Assembly (NCBI RefSeq): GCF_902712915.1
Contig: NZ_CACTIA010000004.1
Coordinates: 228,815-292,814 of the forward strand
Direction of reading: 5' to 3'
DNA length: 64,000 bases
DNA from: Acidiphilium sp. C61
Lineage (GTDB): Bacteria > Pseudomonadota > Alphaproteobacteria > Acetobacterales > Acetobacteraceae
The notes under the pieces were generated by a model. It was not told the origin of the DNA. It saw nothing but the letters and a program-made list of their open reading frames with translations, and searched no databases. Positions 34,801 through 41,129 of this stretch are shown here, one piece after another. The translations under genes and the position numbers were made by a program. Numbering within the stretch: position 1 is the stretch's first letter; every line of letters begins with the position of its first letter.

Positions 34801-35051
34801 TGATCACCTGGATCCCGGAGTGGGTGATGTCCTGGATGGGCAGCACTAGCGTGAACCGCGGTGATGGCCACGGCGAGGGCGTCGGGATCATTGACAAGAG
34901 CAGGCAGGGCGGGGAGGGGAATCTGCGGAATATGGGCGCTCGGTTCCAGCAAAACACGGCCGCGCTAAGAAAAGGCGCGGGTGGTGATAGATCGGGTGGA
35001 AAGACTGGCGGAATTGGAGAAGGAGTGAATTCTAGTGAAACGGACAAATAA
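31866..35051 (+). CDS. dotA: DotA/TraY inner-membrane protein
   Basis: A 1061-residue protein with membrane segments near residues 105-125, 140-160, 290-310 and a cluster in the C-terminal third. W-I-S-A-L-A-V-F-M-L-F-I-V-E-A-V-A-G-A-P-F-W followed by E-Q-S-Y-G-W-K is typical of DotA/TraY. A long periplasmic region lies between the groups. The tail is glycine-rich. I prefer the ATG at 31866 (AAAGG upstream) over the GTG at 31851. In IncI plasmids TraY is the recognition partner of the ExcA exclusion protein. A GCCGGGC/GCCCGGC hairpin lies at 31814-31840 before the gene and a strong terminator follows. Confidence 0.85.
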   Translation: MAHNTNSSDDSNDAASRRPSVFGRVVGELFAARETVANIRVPLSLMAGSARRTAGYLSSVVMRTPGKRFHLDGIDEAHERFEEALRQSGNAMVLDKMHRAINRRFELWAIAALLFFTFGLMAAAPAGPVHDFVLGGDHAGAHYALILALPFLLSAHFLSRAARWSFWSYQISSRRLCGPSEWIRKPSCWAPGSHKFGTAAKLLIVGAVSSAVIQHTGIGIHEAFAQSANAQNLGSLAGTSTGPTPGSTNIIESLFGALAQNDLSFSWMVRLFPSYFNAQSGVSYQSDAVAQMFNVINASLLGLGTIILTWHTVYGLFQTAHDGQFLGNRWHSAMAPIRIGMGIAGTVPIKGFCAAQIIIIKVFLAGFGLGNMIWSTYVGAATGQTAGIVSVTVPPLTMNETNTFNAIVGSASCYEAARYFYRPAAQPGSSNGPLQDSQMTSVLAPQRGWSGARPLFQDPILNTSSVASSPVTTGLFDFGQVCGGVQLPQDNLTTYQTDAQQAANSVVQRNPYWQGRFGTFLTQAQQKSGQQGLQTTTAAETAFLQARNQAFFHFVQQMMSSPYITDVAAGNVPGGVTLQGVDLVSYLSQIRGDYAQYEQAVLKAAGGMQAKLNSTTLKDLALQSVALGWASAGAMEPQILSQEVNVDNLVSEKPTIIPVNLGALGGSVFPGIEQKIAGETANAEDIVSYGSIGSIEASNLAGSGSTGIALTGSSQLDSSLQKVATTRDQMIAEAKKDPTNFLSALGKYNGSMLERYLIGVSSIDPINPIGEISNTGVWVKGLGYGVFATYESMLWWASSAKAEAGSTLPGQVASFFTFGATTAASSGVAAVVKSMSLLADALGLWLVTVGIAMEYLIPMLGYTIWISALAVFMLFIVEAVAGAPFWSFSHIRADGQDLVNQEQSYGWKILPVAILYPSMMVVGLVLANVAMSAIINLVNHTFLVATNAIGAVYDPFGLAAVLSILFGIYYNVIQRSYRLITWIPEWVMSWMGSTSVNRGDGHGEGVGIIDKSRQGGEGNLRNMGARFQQNTAALRKGAGGDRSGGKTGGIGEGVNSSETDK

Positions 35052-35088
35052 CAATCCGAGGCCAGATGGCCTCGGATTGCCTTTTTTT
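35052..35088 (+). terminator. Strong Rho-independent terminator after dotA
   Basis: CAATCCGAGGCC and GGCCTCGGATTG form a perfect 12-base stem with an AGAT loop, followed by CC and seven T. It begins directly after the dotA stop. A degenerate copy is found at 38336-38359. Confidence 0.92.
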
Positions 35089-35105
35089 CTACCTCCCCCA
35101 GGAGA

Positions 35106-35522
35106 CTACTTCTTGCTGAAGGCTGTGTGGAACGTGGCCGGATTCGCGTCTGCACCAAACCGCGCCTTGATTTCTCTCGTGTAGGCGTCGCGCCAGATTT
35201 TTTCAGCGAACGTTATTGGTTGGCCTTTTTCATCAACCTTGCCCGTGTCTTGGAAAAGTGGGCTCTTGGGACACATGGCCTCAAGTTCGAATCTGAATAT
35301 GTTGCGCTGTGCAATGATGGCTTTAACGAGAGCGTCTTTCGCCGCTAGAGCCCGTTCGAGTTCTTCTATCCGACGCCTCAAGCTTCTCTCATGATTAGCT
35401 GCGAGGTCGGCATCTATGCGTTGCTGGCGCCGTGCCAGATCGAGATCCTGCTGGGCTCTCGACCGAGCGCCACCGTTGTCATAGTCGACCAGCGATCCGA
35501 TAATTCCGCCGAGGATGGCCAT
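35106..35522 (-). CDS. Small coiled-coil protein beside dotA (intact paralogue)
   Basis: A 138-residue protein convergent to dotA. The first 18 residues (M-A-I-L-G-G-I-I-G-S-L-V-D-Y-D-N-G-G) are nearly identical to those of the paralogue at 40260, the middle is a divergent charged coiled coil (about 20-70), and the C-terminus (C-P-K-S-P-L...G-A-D-A-N-P-A-T-F-H) is again conserved. An AAGGA site and a conserved leader precede it. I do not recognise the family. Its place beside dotA/traY recalls the exclusion genes next to traY in IncI plasmids; that is inference only. Confidence 0.65.
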   Translation of the reverse strand: MAILGGIIGSLVDYDNGGARSRAQQDLDLARRQQRIDADLAANHERSLRRRIEELERALAAKDALVKAIIAQRNIFRFELEAMCPKSPLFQDTGKVDEKGQPITFAEKIWRDAYTREIKARFGADANPATFHTAFSKK

Positions 35523-35880
35523 AATACGAATTCCTTCATCTGATGATGGAGGAATTCCGGTGCCTGAGCATTTTTACCATTTTTCACCCCACCAATGGAA
35601 TTGCTTAGCATTTTCCGGCCAAGGCGGGAAAAAATCAGAATTTTGAATTTTAATATACAAGGATGCGCAAGATTCATAATTCACGGAATCGGTTGAAGCG
35701 CGCTTCCATCGCATGTAATTGGCAATTTCGCCCAGATTTATCCTTCTGAGCGAATCACCACCGAAATCAATTCGCATTTTGATATACAAAAAATGGGGTT
35801 TCTATCTCGCATCGTCCCTCTTTCCGACCATTCAGATTACAAAAAATTAATGTGAGTTTTTCAAACTCTTCTCGGATCGG
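35523..35880 (-). promoter_or_regulatory. Conserved leader of the small gene, copy 1
   Basis: About 350 bases upstream of the gene are strongly conserved with 40261-40615; the 100 bases next to the start differ at only about four positions. They contain two TTGTATAT elements about 125 bases apart that may be promoters. Nearer the gene is a hairpin in which GAATTCCTCCATC pairs with GATGAAGGAATTC around the ribosome-binding site, plus a 14-codon leader frame. Apart from that leader frame and the start of the IS607 remnant further right, I see no gene in 35523-35990. Confidence 0.6.
35536..35580 (-). CDS. Candidate 14-residue leader peptide, copy 1
   Basis: ATG with a GGGGTG site upstream opens a 14-codon frame (M-V-K-M-L-R-H-R-N-S-S-I-I-R). 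Its TGA overlaps the AAGGA ribosome-binding site of the following gene. The second copy at 40274-40318 encodes the same peptide with Leu to Phe and Ile to Val. This layout suggests translational coupling or attenuation. Confidence 0.4.
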   Translation of the reverse strand: MVKMLRHRNSSIIR

Positions 35881-35990
35881 ACCCTGCTAATCCCGCATAA
35901 TTCGAAAATCGGAGGCAATTTGCCGCTGTTAATTCAAGGGCTTGAACAGTTTTCTTGAATACTATTCAATTATATACTATACTAGTCATC

Positions 35991-36323
35991 ATGAACAGAT
36001 TGGTTGGCATTGGCGAGGCTGCTCGGATGCTGGGTGTGTCGATCACAACCCTGCGGCGCTGGGAGGCAGCAGGAAAGCTGGTCGCCGACCACACCGCGGG
36101 CGGCCATCGCCGCTACGACATCGCAAAACTCCGGCCGGATCTATTCCATGCGGAAGACGAGGCCGACCGCCGCACCATCGCCTACGCCCGCGTGTCAAGC
36201 CACGACCAGAAGGATGATCTGGAACGGCAGAAGCAGGTGCTCGAACTCTATTGTGCTCGTCAGGGCTGGAAATTCGAGATTGTCGCCGACCTTGGGTCAG
36301 GCATGAACTACCGCAAGAAAGGG
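35991..36323 (+). pseudogene. 5' remnant of an IS607-type serine recombinase
   Basis: About 110 codons match the start of the TnpA at 36374: a MerR-like helix-turn-helix (G-V-S-I-T-T-L-R-R-W-E-A-A-G), then Y-A-R-V-S-S-H-D-Q-K with the catalytic serine. Homology ends at G-M-N-Y-R-K-K-G-L, where the second element begins at a GGG. The open frame runs on to 36389 through foreign sequence. The rest of this recombinase and its tnpB are missing, so the second element entered it and the remainder was lost. Confidence 0.75.
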
Positions 36324-36373
36324 CTTGAACAGTTCGCTTCCAAACTACGCAAAGCTATGCTAATATTCCCAAA

Positions 36374-37000
36374 ATGGAGAGAATGGTAGGCATAGGTGAG
36401 GCTGCACGGGCGCTGGGCGTGTCGATCACGACGCTGCGGCGCTGGGAGGCGGCGGGTAGGCTGAGCGCCGAGCACACGGCGGGCGGCCACCGCCGCTACG
36501 ACCTGGCGAAGCTGCGCCCGGAGATGTTTCGCGCCGAAGATGAGGCAAGCCGGCGCACGGTCGCCTACGCCCGCGTGTCCAGTCACGACCAGAAGGACGA
36601 TCTGGAGCGGCAGAAGCAGGTGCTCGAACTCTACTGCGCCCGCCAGGGCTGGACGTTCGAGGTCATCGCCGACCTGGGCTCGGGCATGAACTATCACAAG
36701 AAGGGCCTCAAGCGGCTGCTCGACGCCGTGATCGACGGCGAGATCGGTCGGCTGGTCATCACACATAAGGACCGGCTGCTGCGCTTCGGCGCGGAACTGG
36801 TGTTCGCCATCTGCGAGGCGAAGAACGTCGAAGTCGTGATCTTGAACCAGGGCGAGGACACGACGTTCGAGGAAGACCTCGCCAAGGACGTGCTGGAGAT
36901 CATCACCGTGTTCTCGGCGCGGCTGTACGGCAGCCGCTCGCGCAAGAACCAGAAGTTGCTCGACGGTGTGCGGGCCGCCGTGGAGAATGCGGCATGCTGA
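36374..37000 (+). CDS. tnpA: IS607-family serine recombinase TnpA
   Basis: A 208-residue serine recombinase. It begins with a MerR-like DNA-binding domain (G-E-A-A-R-A-L-G-V-S-I-T-T-L-R-R-W) and continues with the resolvase-type catalytic domain: Y-A-R-V-S-S with the nucleophilic serine, E-R-Q-K-Q-V-L, and H-K-D-R-L-L-R-F. It excises and inserts the element through a circular intermediate. It is full length and looks active, and overlaps tnpB. Confidence 0.88.
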   Translation: MERMVGIGEAARALGVSITTLRRWEAAGRLSAEHTAGGHRRYDLAKLRPEMFRAEDEASRRTVAYARVSSHDQKDDLERQKQVLELYCARQGWTFEVIADLGSGMNYHKKGLKRLLDAVIDGEIGRLVITHKDRLLRFGAELVFAICEAKNVEVVILNQGEDTTFEEDLAKDVLEIITVFSARLYGSRSRKNQKLLDGVRAAVENAAC

Positions 37001-38196
37001 TCGCCCACCGCATCGCGCTCGACCCGAACAACGTGCAGGCCACGTATCTGGCGCGCGCGGCGGGCACGGCGCGCTTCGCCTACAACTGGGCACTGGCTGA
37101 GTGGAAGCGGCAGTACGAGGCGTGGAAGGCGGACAACAGCCTGCCGAAGCCCTCGCAGGCCGCGCTGCGCTGCCAACTCAATGCCGTCAAACGCGAGCAG
37201 TTCCCGTGGATGCTGGAGGTCACGAAGAACGCGCCGCAGATGGCGATCATCCAGTTGGGGCAGGCGTTCCAGAACTTCTTCGCGGGCCGCGCCCGGTATC
37301 CGCAATTCCGCAAGAAGGGCGTGCACGACCGCTTCACGCTCACCAACGACCAGTTCGACATCGACGGTTCCCGCATACGCATCCCAAATCTGGGCTGGGT
37401 GCGCATGCGCGAGACGTTGCGCTTCGCTGGCAAGATCATGTCGGCCACGATCTCCCGTGTGGCCGACCGCTGGTTCGTCAGCATCGCCGTGGACACGCCC
37501 GATAGTTCGCATCTGCCGAAAGCCGAAAACCAAGGCGAGGCGGGTGTCGATCTGGGCGTGTCGGCATTGGCTACGCTCTCGACGGGAGAGGTAATCCCGG
37601 GTCCGAAGCCCCACAAGGCGCTGCTGGACCGCTTGCGCAGGCTCTCGCGCAGCCTGAGCCGCAAGCAGAAGGGATCGACCAACCGCCGCAAGGCCAAGGC
37701 CAAACTGGCGAAGCTGCACGCGAGCATCGCCGCGATCCGTTCGGACGCTCTGCACAAGCTCACCACGGACCTCACGCGCCGGTTCCACACCATCGGCATC
37801 GAGGACTTGAACGTGCGCGGCATGGTGAGGAACCGGCATCTGGCACGCTCCATCGCCGACATGGGCTTCTTCGAGTTCCGTCGGCAGTTGGAGTACAAGG
37901 CCGCGATTCGCGGCGGCCAGGTCGTGGTGGCGGATAGGTTCTACGCCAGCAGCAAGACGTGCTCGGCGTGTGGACACAAGCTGGACAATCTGCCGCTGCC
38001 GGTGCGCGAGTGGACGTGCCCGTCGTGTGGCACGGTTCACGACCGCGACGTGAACGCGGCGGTGAATCTCAAGAACATGGCCGTGAGTTCCACGGTTGCA
38101 GCCTGTGGAGAGGAAGGCTCTGGCGCGCGCTGCAAGGCGCGCGTGAAACCAGCCTCGGCGAAGCAGGAAGTCAGCGGCAGATTTGCTCAGCAATGA
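36994..38196 (+). CDS. tnpB: TnpB RNA-guided nuclease of IS607-type element
   Basis: A 400-residue TnpB. RuvC residues are D186 (G-V-D-L-G-V-S), E270 (G-I-E-D-L-N) and D352 (H-D-R-D-V-N-A-A), and the zinc finger is C-S-A-C...C-P-S-C. TnpB proteins are the ancestors of Cas12 and cut DNA with an RNA made from the element's right end, which helps the element persist. The 3' end contains a GCGCGC-rich hairpin followed by GTGAAAC, similar to the third element, so an omega RNA probably overlaps the last 150 bases of the gene. Confidence 0.88.
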   Translation: MLIAHRIALDPNNVQATYLARAAGTARFAYNWALAEWKRQYEAWKADNSLPKPSQAALRCQLNAVKREQFPWMLEVTKNAPQMAIIQLGQAFQNFFAGRARYPQFRKKGVHDRFTLTNDQFDIDGSRIRIPNLGWVRMRETLRFAGKIMSATISRVADRWFVSIAVDTPDSSHLPKAENQGEAGVDLGVSALATLSTGEVIPGPKPHKALLDRLRRLSRSLSRKQKGSTNRRKAKAKLAKLHASIAAIRSDALHKLTTDLTRRFHTIGIEDLNVRGMVRNRHLARSIADMGFFEFRRQLEYKAAIRGGQVVVADRFYASSKTCSACGHKLDNLPLPVREWTCPSCGTVHDRDVNAAVNLKNMAVSSTVAACGEEGSGARCKARVKPASAKQEVSGRFAQQ

Positions 38197-38216
38197 GCAG
38201 GTCTGCGCAGGTCTGA

Positions 38217-38336
38217 CGGAACGGCGGCATGAAGGGGGAGCGCGGCAGGCCGGGCGGTTCTGGCGGCCCCGGCGGCATGCCGGGTGCTGGGGGAGCGGGC
38301 GGCGGGAAGGATGCCGCACCGAGGGGAGAAGAATAA
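38217..38336 (+). pseudogene. 3' remnant of a gene with glycine-rich tail
   Basis: A frame with codons for a glycine-rich tail (G-G-S-G-G-P-G-G-M-P-G-A-G-G-A-G-G-G) ends in TAA at 38334. Immediately after it comes ATCCG-TGGCC and GGCCTCGGAT, a degenerate copy of the dotA terminator without the T-run. dotA also has a glycine-rich tail and stops directly before its terminator. The remnant is therefore probably the end of a second dotA/traY-like gene whose body was lost when the IS607-type elements entered. Confidence 0.5.
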
Positions 38337-38612
38337 TCCGTGGCCATTTGGCCTCGGATACCCTGGTGACTACTCCTTCCTGAACGCTGTGTGGAACGTG
38401 GCCGGATTGGCATCTGCACCAAACCTCGCCCTTATCGCTCGAGTAAAAGCGTCACGCCAGACTTTTGTTGCGAACGTGATTGGCCGCCCCTTCTCATCAA
38501 CCTTTCCAGTGTCTTGAAGAAGCGGGCTCTTGGGGCACACGGCTTCAAGCTCGAAGCGAAGCATGTCGCGCTGAGCAACGAAGGCTTTTACGAGAGCGTC
38601 TGCGACAGCTAG

Positions 38613-40061
38613 GAGCCTGTCCTGGTAATCTTTACGGCAGCAATTATCTGCATTAGCCCCGTGTTTTCATTTTCGGCGCTCCCCCTCAAGCGGTGAGTTT
38701 TGCGAGGTTATGGGCGGTGCAGATCATTGCCCATTCTGCTTTGACCTTATCGATACCGCGGAGGAGGAACTGCCGGAAGCCTCTGGCCTGCTTGATGTGT
38801 CCAAACACGGGTTCGACGGTGTATTTTCGGATACGGTACCGGCTTCGATGTCCACCTTTTCGGAGTCTGGCGCGCATGGCCTGAACCAGCTTGCCACCTT
38901 TTTTGCCGCTGCCTGGCGAGCTTGCGCGCCCTGCCGCGACATAGCCGCGAACCGTGCGCGCGTTGAGCCCCTCAAGATTTGCTTCTGAACAGAAACCGTT
39001 ATCGGCGGAGACTTCATTGGGCATCTCGCCGGTGTTGCCCTCGATCGCATCGAGCAGCGTCAGCAGGGCGTCTTGATCAGAACCGTTGTTGGTGAGCCGG
39101 TGCGCCACGATGATCTGTGCGCCGGCATCGACCGCGGCCTGCGCATTATACGCCTGGATGAAGCCATCGCGGCCTTTCATGATCCGGCTTTCCGGATCGG
39201 TGAAATTGCGCTGCGCCTTGGGCTTTGGTTTGCCTGGCTCGTGTTTTGGGGTTCTGCCCGGCCGGGGTTTGGCACTGCCGTCAGGGTTTGCTGGCGGCGG
39301 CGGCCGGGCGGCTTCCGCGGCGCGGGCTTCGGCCTCGAGCTCAGCCTTGGCGGCACGGATGCGCGCCAGCCGCGCCTGCTTGTCACGCATCCAGTCGGGC
39401 GGTTCATCACCGCGGCGCGTGCTGCCGTGCGCGGCGTCTTCGGCCGCATCCTCGGCTGCCGCGCGTGCCAGCCACTCGTTCACCTCGCGGGTAAGTTCAG
39501 CCTCGGCTTCCACCATGCGGGCGTAGCTCATCGCCTTATGCTTGGAGGCATTGGCTTTGATCTTGGTGCCGTCAACAGCAACATGAGCCAGTTCAGCCAG
39601 ACCCGCCTTGCGACACAGCGCCAGCACCTGCACGAACAGACCGGCCAACGCATCCAGGTGGCGCCGGCGAAATTCACTGATGGTCCGGAAGTCCGGCTGG
39701 TTGAGCGCCGTCACCGCCTGAAAATCCAGCCGCTCCTCGCAGCCGCGCGCGATCCGGCGCGACGAATAAACACCGCTGCGATAGGCATAAAGGAGCAGTG
39801 CCACCATCATGGCCGGATGATAAGGCGGATAGCCCTTCATCTCGGTATAGGCACCCATGATCGCGGAAAGATCAAGCTCCTCGCTGACCAGATCGCGGAT
39901 CAGGTGGGCCGGATGGCCGGCGGGGACGAAGTCCGCCACCGAAGGCGGAAGCAGCCAGACTTCATCGGTCTTCCAAGGGCGAAACACTTTGCTCATCAAA
40001 AAACAGAATCACGACGCAACCATCTTGTCGAGTGAATTTAGCCCGTTACCGGGACAGGCTC
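38613..40061 (-). mobile_element. IS1182-type insertion sequence, 1449 bp
   Basis: The ends are GAGCCTGTCCTGGTAA and, inverted, GAGCCTGTCCCGGTAA (15 of 16 identical). The element is flanked by CTAG at 38609-38612 and 40062-40065, a four-base target duplication. It contains one full-length transposase gene. It has split the second copy of the small coiled-coil gene. Confidence 0.88.
38686..39999 (-). CDS. IS1182-family DDE transposase
   Basis: A 437-residue transposase. The N-terminal domain (P-P-S-V-A-D-F-V-P, G-Y-P-P-Y-H-P-A-M-M) is typical of the IS1182 group. It is followed by V-A-V-D-G-T-K-I-K-A-N (first Asp), a charged linker, then V-S-A-D-N-G-F (second Asp) and V-E-P-V-F-G-H-I-K (Glu). 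All three catalytic residues are present, so the element is probably active. Confidence 0.88.
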   Translation of the reverse strand: MMSKVFRPWKTDEVWLLPPSVADFVPAGHPAHLIRDLVSEELDLSAIMGAYTEMKGYPPYHPAMMVALLLYAYRSGVYSSRRIARGCEERLDFQAVTALNQPDFRTISEFRRRHLDALAGLFVQVLALCRKAGLAELAHVAVDGTKIKANASKHKAMSYARMVEAEAELTREVNEWLARAAAEDAAEDAAHGSTRRGDEPPDWMRDKQARLARIRAAKAELEAEARAAEAARPPPPANPDGSAKPRPGRTPKHEPGKPKPKAQRNFTDPESRIMKGRDGFIQAYNAQAAVDAGAQIIVAHRLTNNGSDQDALLTLLDAIEGNTGEMPNEVSADNGFCSEANLEGLNARTVRGYVAAGRASSPGSGKKGGKLVQAMRARLRKGGHRSRYRIRKYTVEPVFGHIKQARGFRQFLLRGIDKVKAEWAMICTAHNLAKLTA

Positions 40062-40260
40062 CTAGAGCACGCTTTGTTTGCGCAAGCTCCTGCTCGAGCT
40101 GCGCGATACGCTCGCGGTCCGACTGCACCTGTTTCCTGTTTGAAATCTCAGCCGCCCTATCCGCGTACTTCTGAATCTCGTATTCGCGTCGAGCTGCCGA
40201 TGACACGCCACCGTTGTCGTAATCGACCAGCGATCCGATAATTCCGCCGAGGATGGCCAT

Positions 40261-40615
40261 AATACGAATTCCTTCATCTGACGATGGAGGAATTCCGGTG
40301 CCTGAACATTTTTACCATTTTTCACCCCACCATTGGAATTGCCTAGCATTTTCGGGCCAAGGCGGGGAAAAATCAGAATTTTGAATTTTAATATACAAGG
40401 GGGCATGAGATTCATAATTCACGGAATCGGTTGAAGCGAGTTTTCATGGCATGTAATTAGCATTTACAGGCAGACCTTTCGACCCGTACCAATCGGGCGC
40501 CTAATCAATTCGTTTTTTAATATACAAAAAATGGGTATTCGGTCTGGCGTCTAGCCGCTTCTGTATCTTAAAGATTACAGAGAATTAATGTTGAATTTTC
40601 AAACTCAGATCGGGC
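40261..40615 (-). promoter_or_regulatory. Conserved leader, copy 2
   Basis: The counterpart of 35523-35880. The start-proximal 100 bases, the hairpin over the ribosome-binding site and both TTGTATAT elements are retained; the far half is more diverged. In the hairpin the loop-side change keeps the stem intact. The 40616-40780 stretch beyond it holds a long inverted repeat and no gene. Confidence 0.55.
40274..40318 (-). CDS. Candidate 14-residue leader peptide, copy 2
   Basis: The same 14-codon frame as at 35536, reading M-V-K-M-F-R-H-R-N-S-S-I-V-R, with its TGA overlapping the ribosome-binding site of the split small gene. Length, start and stop positions are conserved between the copies. 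Confidence 0.4.
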   Translation of the reverse strand: MVKMFRHRNSSIVR

Positions 40616-40631
40616 TATTCCGGTCGGGCTT

Positions 40632-40681
40632 CGCCGCCCAGCTTGGGATCCATGGCGTTGGGCGGCGCCATGGATCCCAAG
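40632..40681. repeat. Long inverted repeat with alternative pairing
   Basis: CTTGGGATCCATGGCG at 40642-40657 and its exact inverse at 40666-40681 form a 16-base stem with an eight-base loop. The loop end TGGGCGGCG (40659-40667) can instead pair with CGCCGCCCA at 40632-40640. The two structures exclude each other. There is no T-run. It could be a transcription switch, a protein site or the end of an old mobile element. Confidence 0.75.
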
Positions 40682-40838
40682 TGCAACGCGAGCCTCGAGC
40701 AATCCAGAAGCGGTCGGAAAGTGCAGGCCAAAGCTAAATCCATTCGATGGGATTTGAATCAGTCAGCGTGAATCTGGATATTTCATGTTGAATCGGATGC
40801 TGCTAATATATGGCTTTGTTTTATTGCAAGGAGCCACT

Positions 40839-41108
40839 ATGTCCAAAGCGTTCATCGCCGGCGTTATTCAAGAGTCCACCGAGATCACAGGCGTCGCTGC
40901 CAGCCGGGCCGCTACCGATGTGATGGACGCCATCGTCAAGGAGCTGAAGAAGAACGGCAAGTTCACCTTGCCATCCTTCGGCACCTTCACCGTCCGCAAG
41001 ACAAAGGCCCGCAAGGGCCTGAATCCGCGAACCGGTGAGCCGATCAAGGTGAAGGCCGGCAAGACAGTCCGCTTCAAGTCTTCTCCGACTCTGAAGAAGA
41101 AGGTCTGA
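40839..41108 (+). CDS. HU-family DNA-binding protein
   Basis: An 89-residue histone-like protein. F-T-L-P-S-F-G-T-F-T-V-R precedes the beta arm with G-L-N-P-R-T-G-E-P-I-K-V, the HU/IHF signature. HU bends and compacts DNA, and plasmid copies often modulate host nucleoid and plasmid gene expression. AAGGAG lies six bases before the ATG at 40839. It is monocistronic, and a GC-rich imperfect hairpin at about 41113-41154 separates it from the convergent gene. Confidence 0.9.
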   Translation: MSKAFIAGVIQESTEITGVAASRAATDVMDAIVKELKKNGKFTLPSFGTFTVRKTKARKGLNPRTGEPIKVKAGKTVRFKSSPTLKKKV

Positions 41109-41129
41109 CTCGACCGCGCCGGCGCCGCC

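Larger units (their letters stand above)
36322..38216 (+). mobile_element. IS607-type element (tnpA-tnpB), ends approximate
   Basis: A serine-recombinase tnpA and a tnpB overlap by seven bases. The 14-mer GGGCTTGAACAGTT occurs at 36321-36334 and at 35938-35951, both times at the left edge of an IS607-type unit, so it probably marks the left end. IS607 elements insert at GG and make no target duplication. The right end is placed near 38216 because an unrelated gene tail starts there. Confidence 0.7.
38370..40260 (-). pseudogene. Second copy of the small dotA-side gene, split by IS1182-type element
   Basis: The 5' part runs from the ATG at 40260 to the CTAG at 40062, the 3' part from the CTAG at 38612 to the stop at 38370. 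Removing the insertion and one CTAG restores the frame exactly, reading T-K-R-A-L-A-V-A-D-A-L-V-K-A, against E-R-A-L-A-A-K-D-A-L-V-K-A in the intact copy at 35106. The restored protein would have about 145 residues. Ends are conserved between the copies, the coiled-coil middle is not. Confidence 0.8.

Noticed and set aside
35414..35677. Alternative minus-strand frame through the conserved leader
   Set aside because: The differences between the two copies in the leader change residues non-conservatively in this frame (Ser/Gly, Ile/Asn, Ala/Val, His/Arg), and it runs into the small gene out of frame.
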